From the NCBI RefSeq assembly GCF_017815135.1, contig NZ_JAGJCF010000016.1, positions 62,001 through 126,000 on the forward strand: a stretch of DNA of 64,000 bases, written 5' to 3'. How positions within the stretch are numbered: position 1 is the first letter of the stretch; each line of letters begins with the position of its first letter. Origin of the DNA: Jiella mangrovi. Lineage in GTDB: Bacteria > Pseudomonadota > Alphaproteobacteria > Rhizobiales > Rhizobiaceae. Made by a program: the position numbers and the translations under genes. Shown here in pieces: positions 1 to 9,620 of the stretch. The notes beneath the pieces were generated by a model. The model did no database searches, was not told the origin of the DNA, and worked only from the letters and a program-made list of their open reading frames with translations.

Positions 1-1
1 C

Positions 2-3000
2 ATCACCAATGCCGGAACGATCTCCTCCACGAAGGATCGCGGCATCGACACCGACGACGCCAGCGGTTCCTTTACCCTCGACAATCTTGAGGGCGCGACA
101 CTTTCGGCCGACGACGACGCCTTCCGCATCAAGGATGACGCCGACGTCACCGTGGTGATCAACAATGACGGCACCATCACCTCCGACACCGGCCAGGCGA
201 TCGACTTCGGCAAGCTGGAATCGGCCGATGCCTCCGTCACCATCAACAATGGCGCCACCGGCGTGATCGAAGCCCTCGACAACGACGCGATCCGCCCCGG
301 CTCCGGCACGATCGTGATCGACAATGCCGGGCTGATCGACGCGACCGCCGGCACCGACCGCGGCATCAATGTCGAGAACTACACCTCGATCGTCTCGCTG
401 ATCATCACCAACGAGGAAGGCGGCACGATCAAGGCGACCGGCGATGCGATCCGCGTCACCGAGGACGACGACGACGCCGACCTCGATGCCGCCACCGGAA
501 CGTTCGTCATCGACAATGCCGGCACCATCGCCTCGACCGGCACGGGCGACGACAGCGGCCAGGCGATCGATCTGAACAATCTCGAATCGCCGTCGATCGG
601 GGCGACGATCATCAATCGCGAGACGGGGGTGATCACCGCCGCCGACGCCGATGCGATCCGCCCGGGCACCAACGGCACCGTTTACAACTCCGGCACGATC
701 TATGGCGGCACGGCCTCCGACGAAGGCAATGACGGCATCGACTTTCAGGACGATACCGGCGGCGTCGTCACCAACACTTCGACGGGCACGATCACCGGCA
801 CCCGCCACGGCATCACCGGCGACGAGGCGGTGACCGTCTATAATGACGGCACGATCACCGGCCTCGCCGGCTCGGGCATCAACATCGACAACGGCATCTA
901 CGATCCAGACAATGACGAGGCCGTCATCGCCTCCAACGGCACGGTGGTCGTCTACAATTCGGGAACCATCACCGGCACCGCCAATGGTGGCGACGGCGAC
1001 GGCATCGATGTCGACGGCCTGCTCTATCTCGAAAACTCCGGCACCATCCAGGCGGTCGGCACCTCGGAAGACCAGATCAACGAGGGCCTTGCGATCGGCG
1101 GCGGCACCATCATCAACACCGAGACCGGCGTCATCACCGGCACCGGCCGCGCCATCACCGTCAATGACAGCGATCTCGGCGACGCGGTGGGCGCAACGAC
1201 GATCACCAATGCCGGCTCGATCGTCGGCGGGACCGACGGGGCGATCAAGATCACCGGCCCCTATGCCGATACATTGACCAACAGCGGCACGATCAGCGGC
1301 GACGTCTGGCTCGGCGCCGGCGACGACACGCTGAACGCCTATACCGGCTCGAGCATCGACGGGACGGTCGACGGCGAGGACGGCGAAGACACCGTCAACC
1401 TCGAGGGAACCGGCACCGGCACCCTGTTCGACACGGTCGATTTCGAGGTTCTCAACGTCAATGGCGGCAGCTGGACGGTCGATACCGACCAGAGCTTTTC
1501 CAGCGGCACGACCATTGCCGACGCGGCGTCGCTTTACGCCGATGCCAACCTCGACAGCGTCGTCACGGTGAACAGCGGCGGCACGCTCGGCGGCACGGGC
1601 ACCGTCTCCGGCCTCGATGTCTCCGGCACGGTCACGCCCGGCGACACTGACGGCGACGTCGCCAGTTTGACCGTCGCCGGCGACGCCGCTTTCCAATCCG
1701 GCTCCACCTACGCCGTCGACATCTCCGGCACGACAGCCGACAGCATCGCCGTTTCAGGCATCGCAACCCTTTCCGGCGGCACGGTCGTCGCCGGCGCTTT
1801 GACCAATCCAGACGCGACCTATGTGATCCTGACCGCAGACGGAGGCGTCACTGGCACCTTCGACGCGGTGACAGCCGACGAGGACTTCCTCTTCCTCGAT
1901 CCCGCCCTCACCTATGCCGCGACCTCAGTATCCCTCGGCCTCGACCGCAACGCGGTGGCCTTCGCCGACCTTGCCGTCAGCGACAACGGCCGCAGCGTCG
2001 CCGCGGCGCTCGACACCGCCGCGTCCGGCGATCTCTACGACGCGCTGCTGGCTCAGACGACGGCCGCCGGTGCCTCACAGGCTTTCCAGCTCGCCTCGGG
2101 CGAAGTCTATGCGGGGATCGGCAGCGCGCTGATCGGCGCCGACCAGGCGAGCGGCGACCTGATCCTCTCGCATCTTCGCTCCATCAAGCCCGGCCAGGCA
2201 TCCGGCCCGGCGGCGGCGCCGCTCGCCTATGACGAGGCGTCCGATGTGGATCGCCGGTTCTCGCGCTTCGGCTACCCGTCCCGGCCAAGCCTCGGCGGCG
2301 TCGAGATCTGGGGCACCGGCTATGGCGACTGGACGGACTATTCCGGCGACGACGTCGCCGATCTCGACACGAAGACCGGCGGCTTCCTGGTCGGTGTCGA
2401 CGGTGCGATCGGCGACTGGACAGTCGGGCTTGCCGGTGGCTACGCCCATACGGACATCGACGCGGACAGCCTGGCGAGCAGCGCCGATGCCGACAGCTAC
2501 CAGATCGCCGTCTATGGCGGCCGCAGCTTCGGCGCCGTCAATCTCGCCTTCGGCGGTTCCTATGCCTACCACGATATCGACGTTTCGCGCCGCGTCGTGT
2601 TTCCGGGCTTTTCGAACGACCTCTCGGCCAGTGTCGATGGCGACAGCGCGCGGCTCTTCGGCGAGGTCTCCTACGACCTCGCTTTAGGCGGCATCGCGGT
2701 CCAGCCCTTCGCCGGCCTCTCCTATACGCATTTCTCCCTCGACGATTTCACCGAGACCGGCGGCTCCGCCGCGCTGGAGAGCGACGGCTACGACCAGAAT
2801 GTCGGGGCATCGACGCTCGGGCTGCGCCTTGCCACGAGCTTTTCGGCCGGCGAAATGACGTTGAAGCCGCGGGCGATGATCGGCTGGCGTCACGGCTTCG
2901 GCGATGTCGACCCGGACGTGACGCTTTCCTTCGCCGATACTGGCGCAGACTTCAGCGTCTCCGGTTCGCCGATCGCCCGCAATGCGGCTCTCGTCGAGGC

Positions 3001-3115
3001 GGGGCTGGACGTCGAGATCGCGCCGAACGCCACGCTCGGCCTCTCCTATCGCGGCAGCTTCGCCAGCGACGCCACCAGCAACGGCGTGACCGGCCGCTTC
3101 GCCGTCAAGTTCTGA
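2..3115 (+). CDS. Autotransporter, 3' part (passenger repeats plus C-terminal beta-barrel)
   Basis: Outer-membrane type V secretion protein whose barrel would export its own passenger to the cell surface. The frame is open from base 2, so the gene begins upstream of the window; 1037 residues are visible. Residues 1 to about 700 are Gly/Asp/Thr-rich, low in Lys and without Cys, with many N-x-G-T-I and I-x-N-x-G motifs typical of a right-handed beta-helix passenger. A block containing GQAID, LES and AIRPG recurs after about 122 residues (near bases 190 and 555). Residues about 763-1037 alternate aromatic and polar residues and end in Phe (GRFAVKF), the signature of an autotransporter barrel recognised by BAM. 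Passenger function (adhesin, protease or other) cannot be told; no catalytic motif was seen. Confidence 0.9.
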   Translation: MTNAGTISSTKDRGIDTDDASGSFTLDNLEGATLSADDDAFRIKDDADVTVVINNDGTITSDTGQAIDFGKLESADASVTINNGATGVIEALDNDAIRPGSGTIVIDNAGLIDATAGTDRGINVENYTSIVSLIITNEEGGTIKATGDAIRVTEDDDDADLDAATGTFVIDNAGTIASTGTGDDSGQAIDLNNLESPSIGATIINRETGVITAADADAIRPGTNGTVYNSGTIYGGTASDEGNDGIDFQDDTGGVVTNTSTGTITGTRHGITGDEAVTVYNDGTITGLAGSGINIDNGIYDPDNDEAVIASNGTVVVYNSGTITGTANGGDGDGIDVDGLLYLENSGTIQAVGTSEDQINEGLAIGGGTIINTETGVITGTGRAITVNDSDLGDAVGATTITNAGSIVGGTDGAIKITGPYADTLTNSGTISGDVWLGAGDDTLNAYTGSSIDGTVDGEDGEDTVNLEGTGTGTLFDTVDFEVLNVNGGSWTVDTDQSFSSGTTIADAASLYADANLDSVVTVNSGGTLGGTGTVSGLDVSGTVTPGDTDGDVASLTVAGDAAFQSGSTYAVDISGTTADSIAVSGIATLSGGTVVAGALTNPDATYVILTADGGVTGTFDAVTADEDFLFLDPALTYAATSVSLGLDRNAVAFADLAVSDNGRSVAAALDTAASGDLYDALLAQTTAAGASQAFQLASGEVYAGIGSALIGADQASGDLILSHLRSIKPGQASGPAAAPLAYDEASDVDRRFSRFGYPSRPSLGGVEIWGTGYGDWTDYSGDDVADLDTKTGGFLVGVDGAIGDWTVGLAGGYAHTDIDADSLASSADADSYQIAVYGGRSFGAVNLAFGGSYAYHDIDVSRRVVFPGFSNDLSASVDGDSARLFGEVSYDLALGGIAVQPFAGLSYTHFSLDDFTETGGSAALESDGYDQNVGASTLGLRLATSFSAGEMTLKPRAMIGWRHGFGDVDPDVTLSFADTGADFSVSGSPIARNAALVEAGLDVEIAPNATLGLSYRGSFASDATSNGVTGRFAVKF

Positions 3116-3317
3116 CAGGGACGGCGGGCCGCCATGAGCACCCCTGCCGGAAGCTGCCGGGGGAAGTCGATAGGGACTTTCGGAAAGGGTGCAAGCGATC
3201 CGCCTTGAGGCCCGATGGCCTGTCGTAACGCTCTGCGGCCGACATGTTTCGACTCCGCTTGCGAGCCCCCGCATCGGCCGATGCAGCGTTGCAGCACGAG
3301 CGACCACACCACCACTT

Positions 3318-3350
3318 CGTCATCCCGGCCCCCGCGCCGGGATCCATTCC
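3318..3350 (+). repeat. REP-like palindromic unit 1
   Basis: Starts CGTCATCCCGG and ends CCGGGATCCATTCC, forming a CCCGG/CCGGG stem. It is an inverted, imperfect copy of the unit at 3449-3480. Units of this sequence type are common between genes of alphaproteobacteria. Confidence 0.6.
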
Positions 3351-3448
3351 AAATCATCGATCCCGTAAGAGCGGCTGACCGCTACCACCTTGTTTCAGCT
3401 ACGGTGAAAGCTTTTTTCCGGTCGAGGGGATAGGTTTTCCACGGCTGA

Positions 3449-3480
3449 GGAATGGGTCCCGGGTCAAGCCCGGGATGACG
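3449..3480 (-). repeat. REP-like palindromic unit 2
   Basis: Reads GGAATGGGTCCCGGG then TCAAGCCCGGGATGACG. The reverse complement matches the unit at 3318-3350, giving an inverted pair about 100 bp apart. The internal stem is CCCGGG/CCCGGG. Confidence 0.6.
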
Positions 3481-3710
3481 AGGCTGAGATGTTGCCGCTC
3501 ATGCTGGTGACGATGTCATCGGACAAGTCGGTGTTTCAGATTCGCGCAGCTGTATATGAGAAACGTGTCGAGACACAGCCGAGACAGCGCTGAATTCCGG
3601 GGGCCTCGCCCGCAATGGCATGGGTGCGGCCAGTCTTCACGACAGTCTCGTCGAACGGCGCATATCGAGTGCCTGACACTTTGGGATCAGGCGTCCGCTT
3701 TTATCGCAAC

Positions 3711-3744
3711 CGTCATGCTCGGGCCCCGTCCCGAGCATCCAGTG
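3711..3744 (+). repeat. REP-like palindromic unit 3
   Basis: CGTCATGCTCGGG followed by CCCGAGCATCC. The perfect 7-bp stem is GCTCGGG (3717-3723) with CCCGAGC (3730-3736). It belongs to the same GTCATnCnCGGG family as units 1 and 2. Confidence 0.55.
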
Positions 3745-3915
3745 CGCTGAGTAAACTTCTGCTTTGTCGAACATTTCTGGATTCGCGGGACAGGGTCCGA
3801 GAATGACGAAGCGTCGAATGGCGCGCCTTCTCGATCGAGTCGTGGCCGGCTCTCGACGATCGTGTCCTGCAGACTGGGTGAAGCCCCGAAAGCGCCGTTG
3901 CCCTACAACGCGAAA

Positions 3916-3939
3916 CAGGCCGCCCTCGCGGGCGGCCTG
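3916..3939 (-). terminator. Hairpin downstream of the TakP-like gene
   Basis: A perfect 10-bp stem CAGGCCGCCC (3916-3925) with GGGCGGCCTG (3930-3939) and loop TCGC, about 60 bp past the stop of the minus-strand gene. On the minus strand it is followed only by TTTCGCGTT, so the U-run is weak. It may act as a terminator or a transcript-end stabiliser. Confidence 0.5.
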
Positions 3940-4000
3940 TCGTCGTCTTCCCTTGAATGTCCATACGGGCCAAATCCGCCCGCCCAGGACGCCTGGATGA

Positions 4001-5497
<1,497 letters not shown>

Positions 5498-6253
5498 ATG
5501 TCCTCTCCCATCCTCGTCGCCGTGCCGGCCGATGTCCACGACCATTCGAACTATCGCTGGCACGCCAGCCCCGACACCTATCTCAAGGCCTTGATCCGCG
5601 TCGCCGGCGCGACCCCCGTCATCGTGCCCGCGCTGACGGACGAGATGGATCTTTCCGTGATCCTCGAACGCGTCGACGGCGTCCTGACGACGGGCGCCGC
5701 CTCGAACGTTCACCCGGAGCGCTTCGGCGTTTCGCCGAGCCCGTCCTTCGAACCCTATGATCGCGATCGTGACCGGCTGACCGAGCGCCTGATCGGCGAA
5801 AGCATCGAGCGCGGCTTGCCGCTTCTCGCCATCTGCCGCGGCCACCAGGAGCTCAACGTCGCCCATCACGGCACGCTGGCGACAGAGATCCAGGAAATCC
5901 CCGGCCGCATGGACCACCGCGCGATCACCCATGAGGACCAGCGCGAGCGCTATGCCACCCGCCACGACGTCGCGGTCACCGAAGGAGGGCTGCTCGCATC
6001 GATCGTCGGCCCGGGGCCGATCCGGGTGAACTCGCTGCACCGCCAGGCCATCGACCGGCTCGGCGACGGTCTGGTCGTGGAGGCCAGCGCCCCGGACGGC
6101 ACGATCGAAGCCGTCTCCGTCGCGGGCGCGAAAGCCTTCGCCCTCGGGCTTCAGTGGCATCCGGAATTCTGGGCGGAAAGCGACGCGCCATCGGCGGCGA
6201 TCTTCGAGGCCTTCGGCGCCGCCTGTCGGGCCTATCGCGAGCAGCGGGGCTGA
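5498..6253 (+). CDS. Class I glutamine amidotransferase-like hydrolase (peptidase C26, PuuD-like)
   Basis: Member of the gamma-glutamyl-gamma-aminobutyrate hydrolase family, which cleaves gamma-glutamyl amides; PuuD acts in putrescine breakdown. At 251 residues it matches the family length. The nucleophile elbow is AICRGHQELNV (Cys113), and the C-terminal QWHPEF supplies the catalytic His. ATG at 5498 is chosen over an in-frame TTG twelve bases upstream because GAAGG lies just before it. It stands alone, divergent from the TakP-like gene, with no glutamylpolyamine synthetase nearby, so the substrate is open. Confidence 0.85.
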   Translation: MSSPILVAVPADVHDHSNYRWHASPDTYLKALIRVAGATPVIVPALTDEMDLSVILERVDGVLTTGAASNVHPERFGVSPSPSFEPYDRDRDRLTERLIGESIERGLPLLAICRGHQELNVAHHGTLATEIQEIPGRMDHRAITHEDQRERYATRHDVAVTEGGLLASIVGPGPIRVNSLHRQAIDRLGDGLVVEASAPDGTIEAVSVAGAKAFALGLQWHPEFWAESDAPSAAIFEAFGAACRAYREQRG

Positions 6254-6284
6254 AGGCGGCGATCGGCAGATACGGGGGACCTCG

Positions 6285-7472
6285 TCAGAGCGTCGACAGT
6301 GCCCCGCCGAGAAGACCGACGCCGATGAAGGTCAGCAGCGCGGCGCCCGAGATTTCGAGCCCGACGCCGACGAGAGCGGCGCGGCGGGCATGGCGCCCCG
6401 CCCGCTCGACCGCGCCTCTGGCGACCACGGCAAGGGTCGCCAGAGCCGAGACCGTGATTGCCGTTCCGGCCGCCATGGCAAAGACCGAGACGAGGCCGCC
6501 GAGATAGAGCTCGTTCAAAAGAGCAAATGTCAGGACGACGATCGCACCCGCGCAGGGCCGCAGGCCGACCGAGGCGATGAGGGCGAGCGCCGTGCGGATC
6601 GTGAGCGGCCGTCGCAGGGTCTCGGGGCTGGCGATATGCTGGCGGCCGCATCCGCAGTCGTCCAACGCTTCCTCGCAGACGACGTCTTTCGGCAACGCCT
6701 CGGCACGCGGCATCAATGGCCCGCGAGCCGATTGGGACGGCGTGGAAAAAGCCAGCGCCCCAACCACGCCGCCGCTATGCACGCGCGGCGCAGGCGACAG
6801 CGCCCAGCGGCGAAGGCCGGGTTGCCATCGTCGCCAGATCTTGGTGACGGCACGCGCAAGCAAAGCGACACCGAACAGGGTGACGAGAGCGTAGGAGGCG
6901 ATTTCCAGCCAGTCGGTGGCATCGCTCATCGCGATCCCGGTGCCGCGCAAGAGATACCAGCCGGCGCCGACGACCAAGATCGCCGTTCCCGCCTGCATGG
7001 CCGAGGACGCGAAGGCCAGCATGATCCCGCGCCTCAGCTCCGCCCGGCTCGCCAGCATGTAGGACGATATCACCGCCTTGCCGTGACCCGGGCCCGCCGC
7101 ATGGAAGACGCCGTAGGCGAACGAGATGCCGACGAGGAAGAGCAACGCGCCCTCATCGGCCTTCAGCCCGACGAGGGCCTTGCGAAGCGCCGAAAAGAAC
7201 TCGCGCTGGCGGGCGGCGATCTCGATGAACAAGGCCGAGAACATGCCGTTGCCAGGCGCCGTGATCGCATCCGAGGTCCCGATGCCGATCGATGATCTGG
7301 CCAATGCCGGCTCTGCCGAAAGCCAGACGAGAACCATCGCCAGACAACAGCCGGCTCCGAGCCGCGCGACACCACTCGCGCCGGGAGCCCCTGCTGCCGA
7401 CGAGCCATGCCCGCCCGCCATGAACCTCGCCGGGCTAGGCGCCTGATCGAAGGTCAGCTCGGGCGCAGGCAT
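6285..7472 (-). CDS. Nickel/cobalt efflux transporter, NicO/RcnA family
   Basis: Inner-membrane Ni2+/Co2+ exporter. The 395-residue protein has a hydrophobic N-terminal region, then the family signature HAAGPGHGKAVISSYML (His124, His130), in which the histidines line the metal path, and several more membrane segments. A hydrophilic central loop carries DDCGCGRQH, a plausible metal-binding stretch in the place where RcnA has a His-rich loop. Its start overlaps the end of the upstream DUF1007 gene by 19 bp, indicating translational coupling. DUF1007 plus NicO is a recurrent pair. Direction and metal (export of Ni/Co) are inferred from the family. Confidence 0.88.
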   Translation of the reverse strand: MPAPELTFDQAPSPARFMAGGHGSSAAGAPGASGVARLGAGCCLAMVLVWLSAEPALARSSIGIGTSDAITAPGNGMFSALFIEIAARQREFFSALRKALVGLKADEGALLFLVGISFAYGVFHAAGPGHGKAVISSYMLASRAELRRGIMLAFASSAMQAGTAILVVGAGWYLLRGTGIAMSDATDWLEIASYALVTLFGVALLARAVTKIWRRWQPGLRRWALSPAPRVHSGGVVGALAFSTPSQSARGPLMPRAEALPKDVVCEEALDDCGCGRQHIASPETLRRPLTIRTALALIASVGLRPCAGAIVVLTFALLNELYLGGLVSVFAMAAGTAITVSALATLAVVARGAVERAGRHARRAALVGVGLEISGAALLTFIGVGLLGGALSTL

Positions 7473-8128
7473 GCGACCTCCAGCCTCGTTGCGAGAATGT
7501 CGGCATAGGCGTTCGCCTGGTCCTGCGGCACCTCTTCATCGGTGCCGAGGCCGGCGATCGTGTTCATCCACTGCTTGGCCGCATCATCCTCGTCGGGGAC
7601 GTTCAGCTTCTTGGTGCAACCGGCCGGCAGGTCGATCAGCTGGAAATCATCGGCGTTCTTGAAGTCGAAGGCGACGAAGAAACTGTCGTCGAAATTCGAC
7701 ACCTTGACCTTGTGCTGCGTCAGGTCGATCGGCTCCTTCACCGGCATCTCGAAGAAGAAGATCAGCTGGCCGTTCTCGAAGAGCGTGTGGAGTTTGGTCG
7801 GCGCCACGAGCTTGACGTCCTCGCTGCCGATCTCGGCGAAGGTATAGAAATTCCACTCGGCGATCGACTGGCGCACCGTCTCGCCGACGGCGTCGAGTTC
7901 GTCCGGATCGAGAATACCGTTGGCGTTAGCGTCGAAATCCACGACGACCGAGGAGGAGAACAACTCGTCCATCCGCCAGACGTTACGAATGGCGGTGAAC
8001 TGGCCTTTCGCGTTGCCGACGATCTCGACATGGGGTTCGACGAAGACATGCGGATGGGCGAAGGCGACCGCCGGCATGGCGATCAGACCACCGAGGCTCG
8101 CAAAAAATGCCCCAAGACGATTTCCCAC
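7454..8128 (-). CDS. DUF1007 family periplasmic protein, NicO partner
   Basis: Exported protein of unknown biochemistry that accompanies NicO-type transporters. I place the start at the GTG at 8128, giving 224 residues: GGGGAG lies five bases upstream and it leaves a compact signal peptide (GNRLGAFF... ending VAFA), followed directly by HPHVFVEPHVEI. That His-rich mature N-terminus could bind metal. The frame is open further upstream to 8164. An acidic D-x-N-x-NG-x-LD stretch (DFDANANGILDPDE) resembles an EF-hand-like calcium loop. Cotranscribed with the NicO gene, which it overlaps. A metallochaperone or accessory role is inference. Confidence 0.85.
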   Translation of the reverse strand: MGNRLGAFFASLGGLIAMPAVAFAHPHVFVEPHVEIVGNAKGQFTAIRNVWRMDELFSSSVVVDFDANANGILDPDELDAVGETVRQSIAEWNFYTFAEIGSEDVKLVAPTKLHTLFENGQLIFFFEMPVKEPIDLTQHKVKVSNFDDSFFVAFDFKNADDFQLIDLPAGCTKKLNVPDEDDAAKQWMNTIAGLGTDEEVPQDQANAYADILATRLEVACLRPS

Positions 8129-8177
8129 CGGCACTCCCCTCTCTGCATCCCCGGAAGATGCCAAAGCCGAGAAGAAT

Positions 8178-8198
8178 GGCCGAAGTTTGAATTCGGCC
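8178..8198. promoter_or_regulatory. Inverted repeat upstream of DUF1007/NicO operon
   Basis: Perfect 7-bp dyad GGCCGAA (8178-8184) and TTCGGCC (8192-8198), separated by GTTTGAA, about 50 bp upstream of the chosen DUF1007 start on the minus strand. Position suits an operator or leader hairpin. It does not resemble the G-tract RcnR operator, and no regulator gene is adjacent. Confidence 0.35.
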
Positions 8199-8286
8199 GC
8201 TCTTCGCGGTGAGTTATCGAGGAAAGCTTGCGCCGGGCAAAAACCGGCTGACGGCGAGAGATCGACCTGCGACGGGCCTTCTCGAG

Positions 8287-8381
8287 CATCGGTCCGAAAA
8301 TCGGATTCGATTTTCGGAAAGCACGGCGCGGTGATTCAAGAAGTCAGAGCGTCCTTTGTGCGTCCATTCGCACGAACGCCC
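8287..8381 (-). repeat. Dispersed ~95-bp intergenic repeat, copy A
   Basis: The reverse complement of this stretch matches 43541-43635 with only about eight differences by eye, sharing GACGCACAAAGGACGCTCT, TTGAATCACCGC and GTGCTTTCCGAAAATC. It carries an internal CGAAAATC/GATTTTCG dyad. It ends just beyond the stop codon of the L,D-transpeptidase gene, so it may serve as its transcript end. Confidence 0.65.
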
Positions 8382-8383
8382 AT

Positions 8384-8896
8384 CTAGCGCTCGACATAGA
8401 CCTGCGCGCCGACATGAACGCGCTCGTAGAGATCCTTGACGTCGGCGTTTCGCATGCGGAAGCAGCCCGAGGAGGCGGCGCGGCCGATCGAACGGGGCGA
8501 GTTCGTCCCGTGAATGCGATAGGTCGACCAGCCGAGATTGATCGCCCGCTGGCCGAGCGGATTCTTCGGGCCGGGGCCGACGAACTGCGGCAGGCTGGGA
8601 TTCTTCGCCCGCATGTCCGGCGTCGGGATCCAGGTCGGCTTCGGCCGTTTCATCGAAATCCAGCTCGTGCCGAACCACTGCTCGCTCGGCTTGCCGACGG
8701 CGATGTCATATTGTAGCGCCCGACCGTTGCCGGTCAGGAGATAGAGCTTTCGCTCCGAGGTCTTGATGACGATCGAGCCAGGGGCGCCCGCCGCGTCGAT
8801 GGTGGTTTCGCGTGGCCCGCTTTTGGCGAGCACCGGTGCTGCGGCCGCCGTCGAAAGGGCGAGGGCAAGGATGGCGGAGGCGAGAAACTGACGCAT
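8384..8896 (-). CDS. L,D-transpeptidase (YkuD/ErfK family)
   Basis: Periplasmic enzyme that forms 3-3 crosslinks in peptidoglycan or attaches proteins to it. The 170-residue product has a signal peptide (MRQFLASAILALALSTAAAA, cleavage near VLAKS). The YkuD active-site motif is present: YRIHGTNSPRSIGRAASSGCFRM, with catalytic His in IHGT and nucleophile Cys in SSGCFRM (S/T-x-G-C-x-R). ATG 8896 is chosen because it begins a clean signal peptide; a GTG 18 bases upstream is possible. It is monocistronic, with the dispersed repeat at its 3' end. Such short single-domain proteins are usually present in many copies in Hyphomicrobiales. Confidence 0.92.
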   Translation of the reverse strand: MRQFLASAILALALSTAAAAPVLAKSGPRETTIDAAGAPGSIVIKTSERKLYLLTGNGRALQYDIAVGKPSEQWFGTSWISMKRPKPTWIPTPDMRAKNPSLPQFVGPGPKNPLGQRAINLGWSTYRIHGTNSPRSIGRAASSGCFRMRNADVKDLYERVHVGAQVYVER

Positions 8897-9119
8897 GAAA
8901 CAACTCTGGCACACTCGAACTGAACGCCGCGTTAAACGACGGCACCCAGCCGGAATTCAGCCATGTTTTCGCAATGCCTTCAATCGCCGCCGGATCCCTC
9001 CCCCGCTTTTGATCGTCACGTGATGCCGGGAAGAGACGGCGGTCCGGCTTCGTGCACGATCGCCTCGTCGCTGCAACAGCATCGGCTTGCCCACACACCT
9101 AATGGCGTGACGGCCGCGC

Positions 9120-9530
9120 CTACTCGATCTTCGCCATGGCCAGCGGCACGGCGAATTCCTCGCACCAGATCCAGACCTCGTCATAGGCGGCGACATCGAG
9201 CCTTGCGGGAACGTCGTAGGACTGCCCGCCATTGTCGGCTTTGAGCGGGCCCATCAGCGTCGCCGGGTCGTAGCCGGCCTTGCCGAGGGCGATCTTCGGG
9301 TCCGGGGCACCGTCGAAGGAAAAATCCGGGCCGAAGCGCAGAACTGTCCGGTTCCCCTCACGCTCGATGATGACGCTGCCCGAGACCGCATGACCGCTGG
9401 CACCGGCAAAGCGCCCGCTCTTCAGCGTCTCGGCAAAGCTTGCGCCTGCCCCGGAACCGACGATGAATGTTGCTATGACACCCGCTGCGGCGGTACGTGA
9501 TAGACGATGGCGAAATGTCGAGACCATCAC
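9120..9530 (-). CDS. DM13 domain protein, exported
   Basis: A 136-residue secreted protein. An N-terminal signal peptide (RTAAAGVIATFIVGSGAGASFA) is followed by one DM13 domain: G-x-F-x-G-x-x-x-H-x-V-S-G near the start, a central LRFGPDFSFDGAPDPK, and a C-terminal YDEVWIWCEEFAVPLA containing the conserved single Cys. DM13 domains are proposed redox or electron-transfer modules from domain analysis; direct biochemical proof is sparse. The gene precedes nothing obviously linked; the LysR gene upstream on the same strand ends about 90 bp away. Confidence 0.8.
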   Translation of the reverse strand: MMVSTFRHRLSRTAAAGVIATFIVGSGAGASFAETLKSGRFAGASGHAVSGSVIIEREGNRTVLRFGPDFSFDGAPDPKIALGKAGYDPATLMGPLKADNGGQSYDVPARLDVAAYDEVWIWCEEFAVPLAMAKIE

Positions 9531-9620
9531 GATGTTGCTCCTGACCTTGTTGCCCCAAGGTCAGATTCGCATCTCGGCTGCTTTTTGAAACAGGGTCGGC
9601 GTGTTTTTTAGGGGCCGCGT

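Larger units (their letters stand above)
3116..4000. other. Gene-free gap rich in REP-like palindromes
   Basis: 885 bases without a convincing gene. Short open frames here have no family signature. The stretch holds at least three palindromic units of the GTCATCCCGG type (listed separately), a related degenerate unit near 3784-3808, and the hairpin at 3916-3939. It separates the convergent ends of the autotransporter and the TakP-like gene. Confidence 0.6.
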
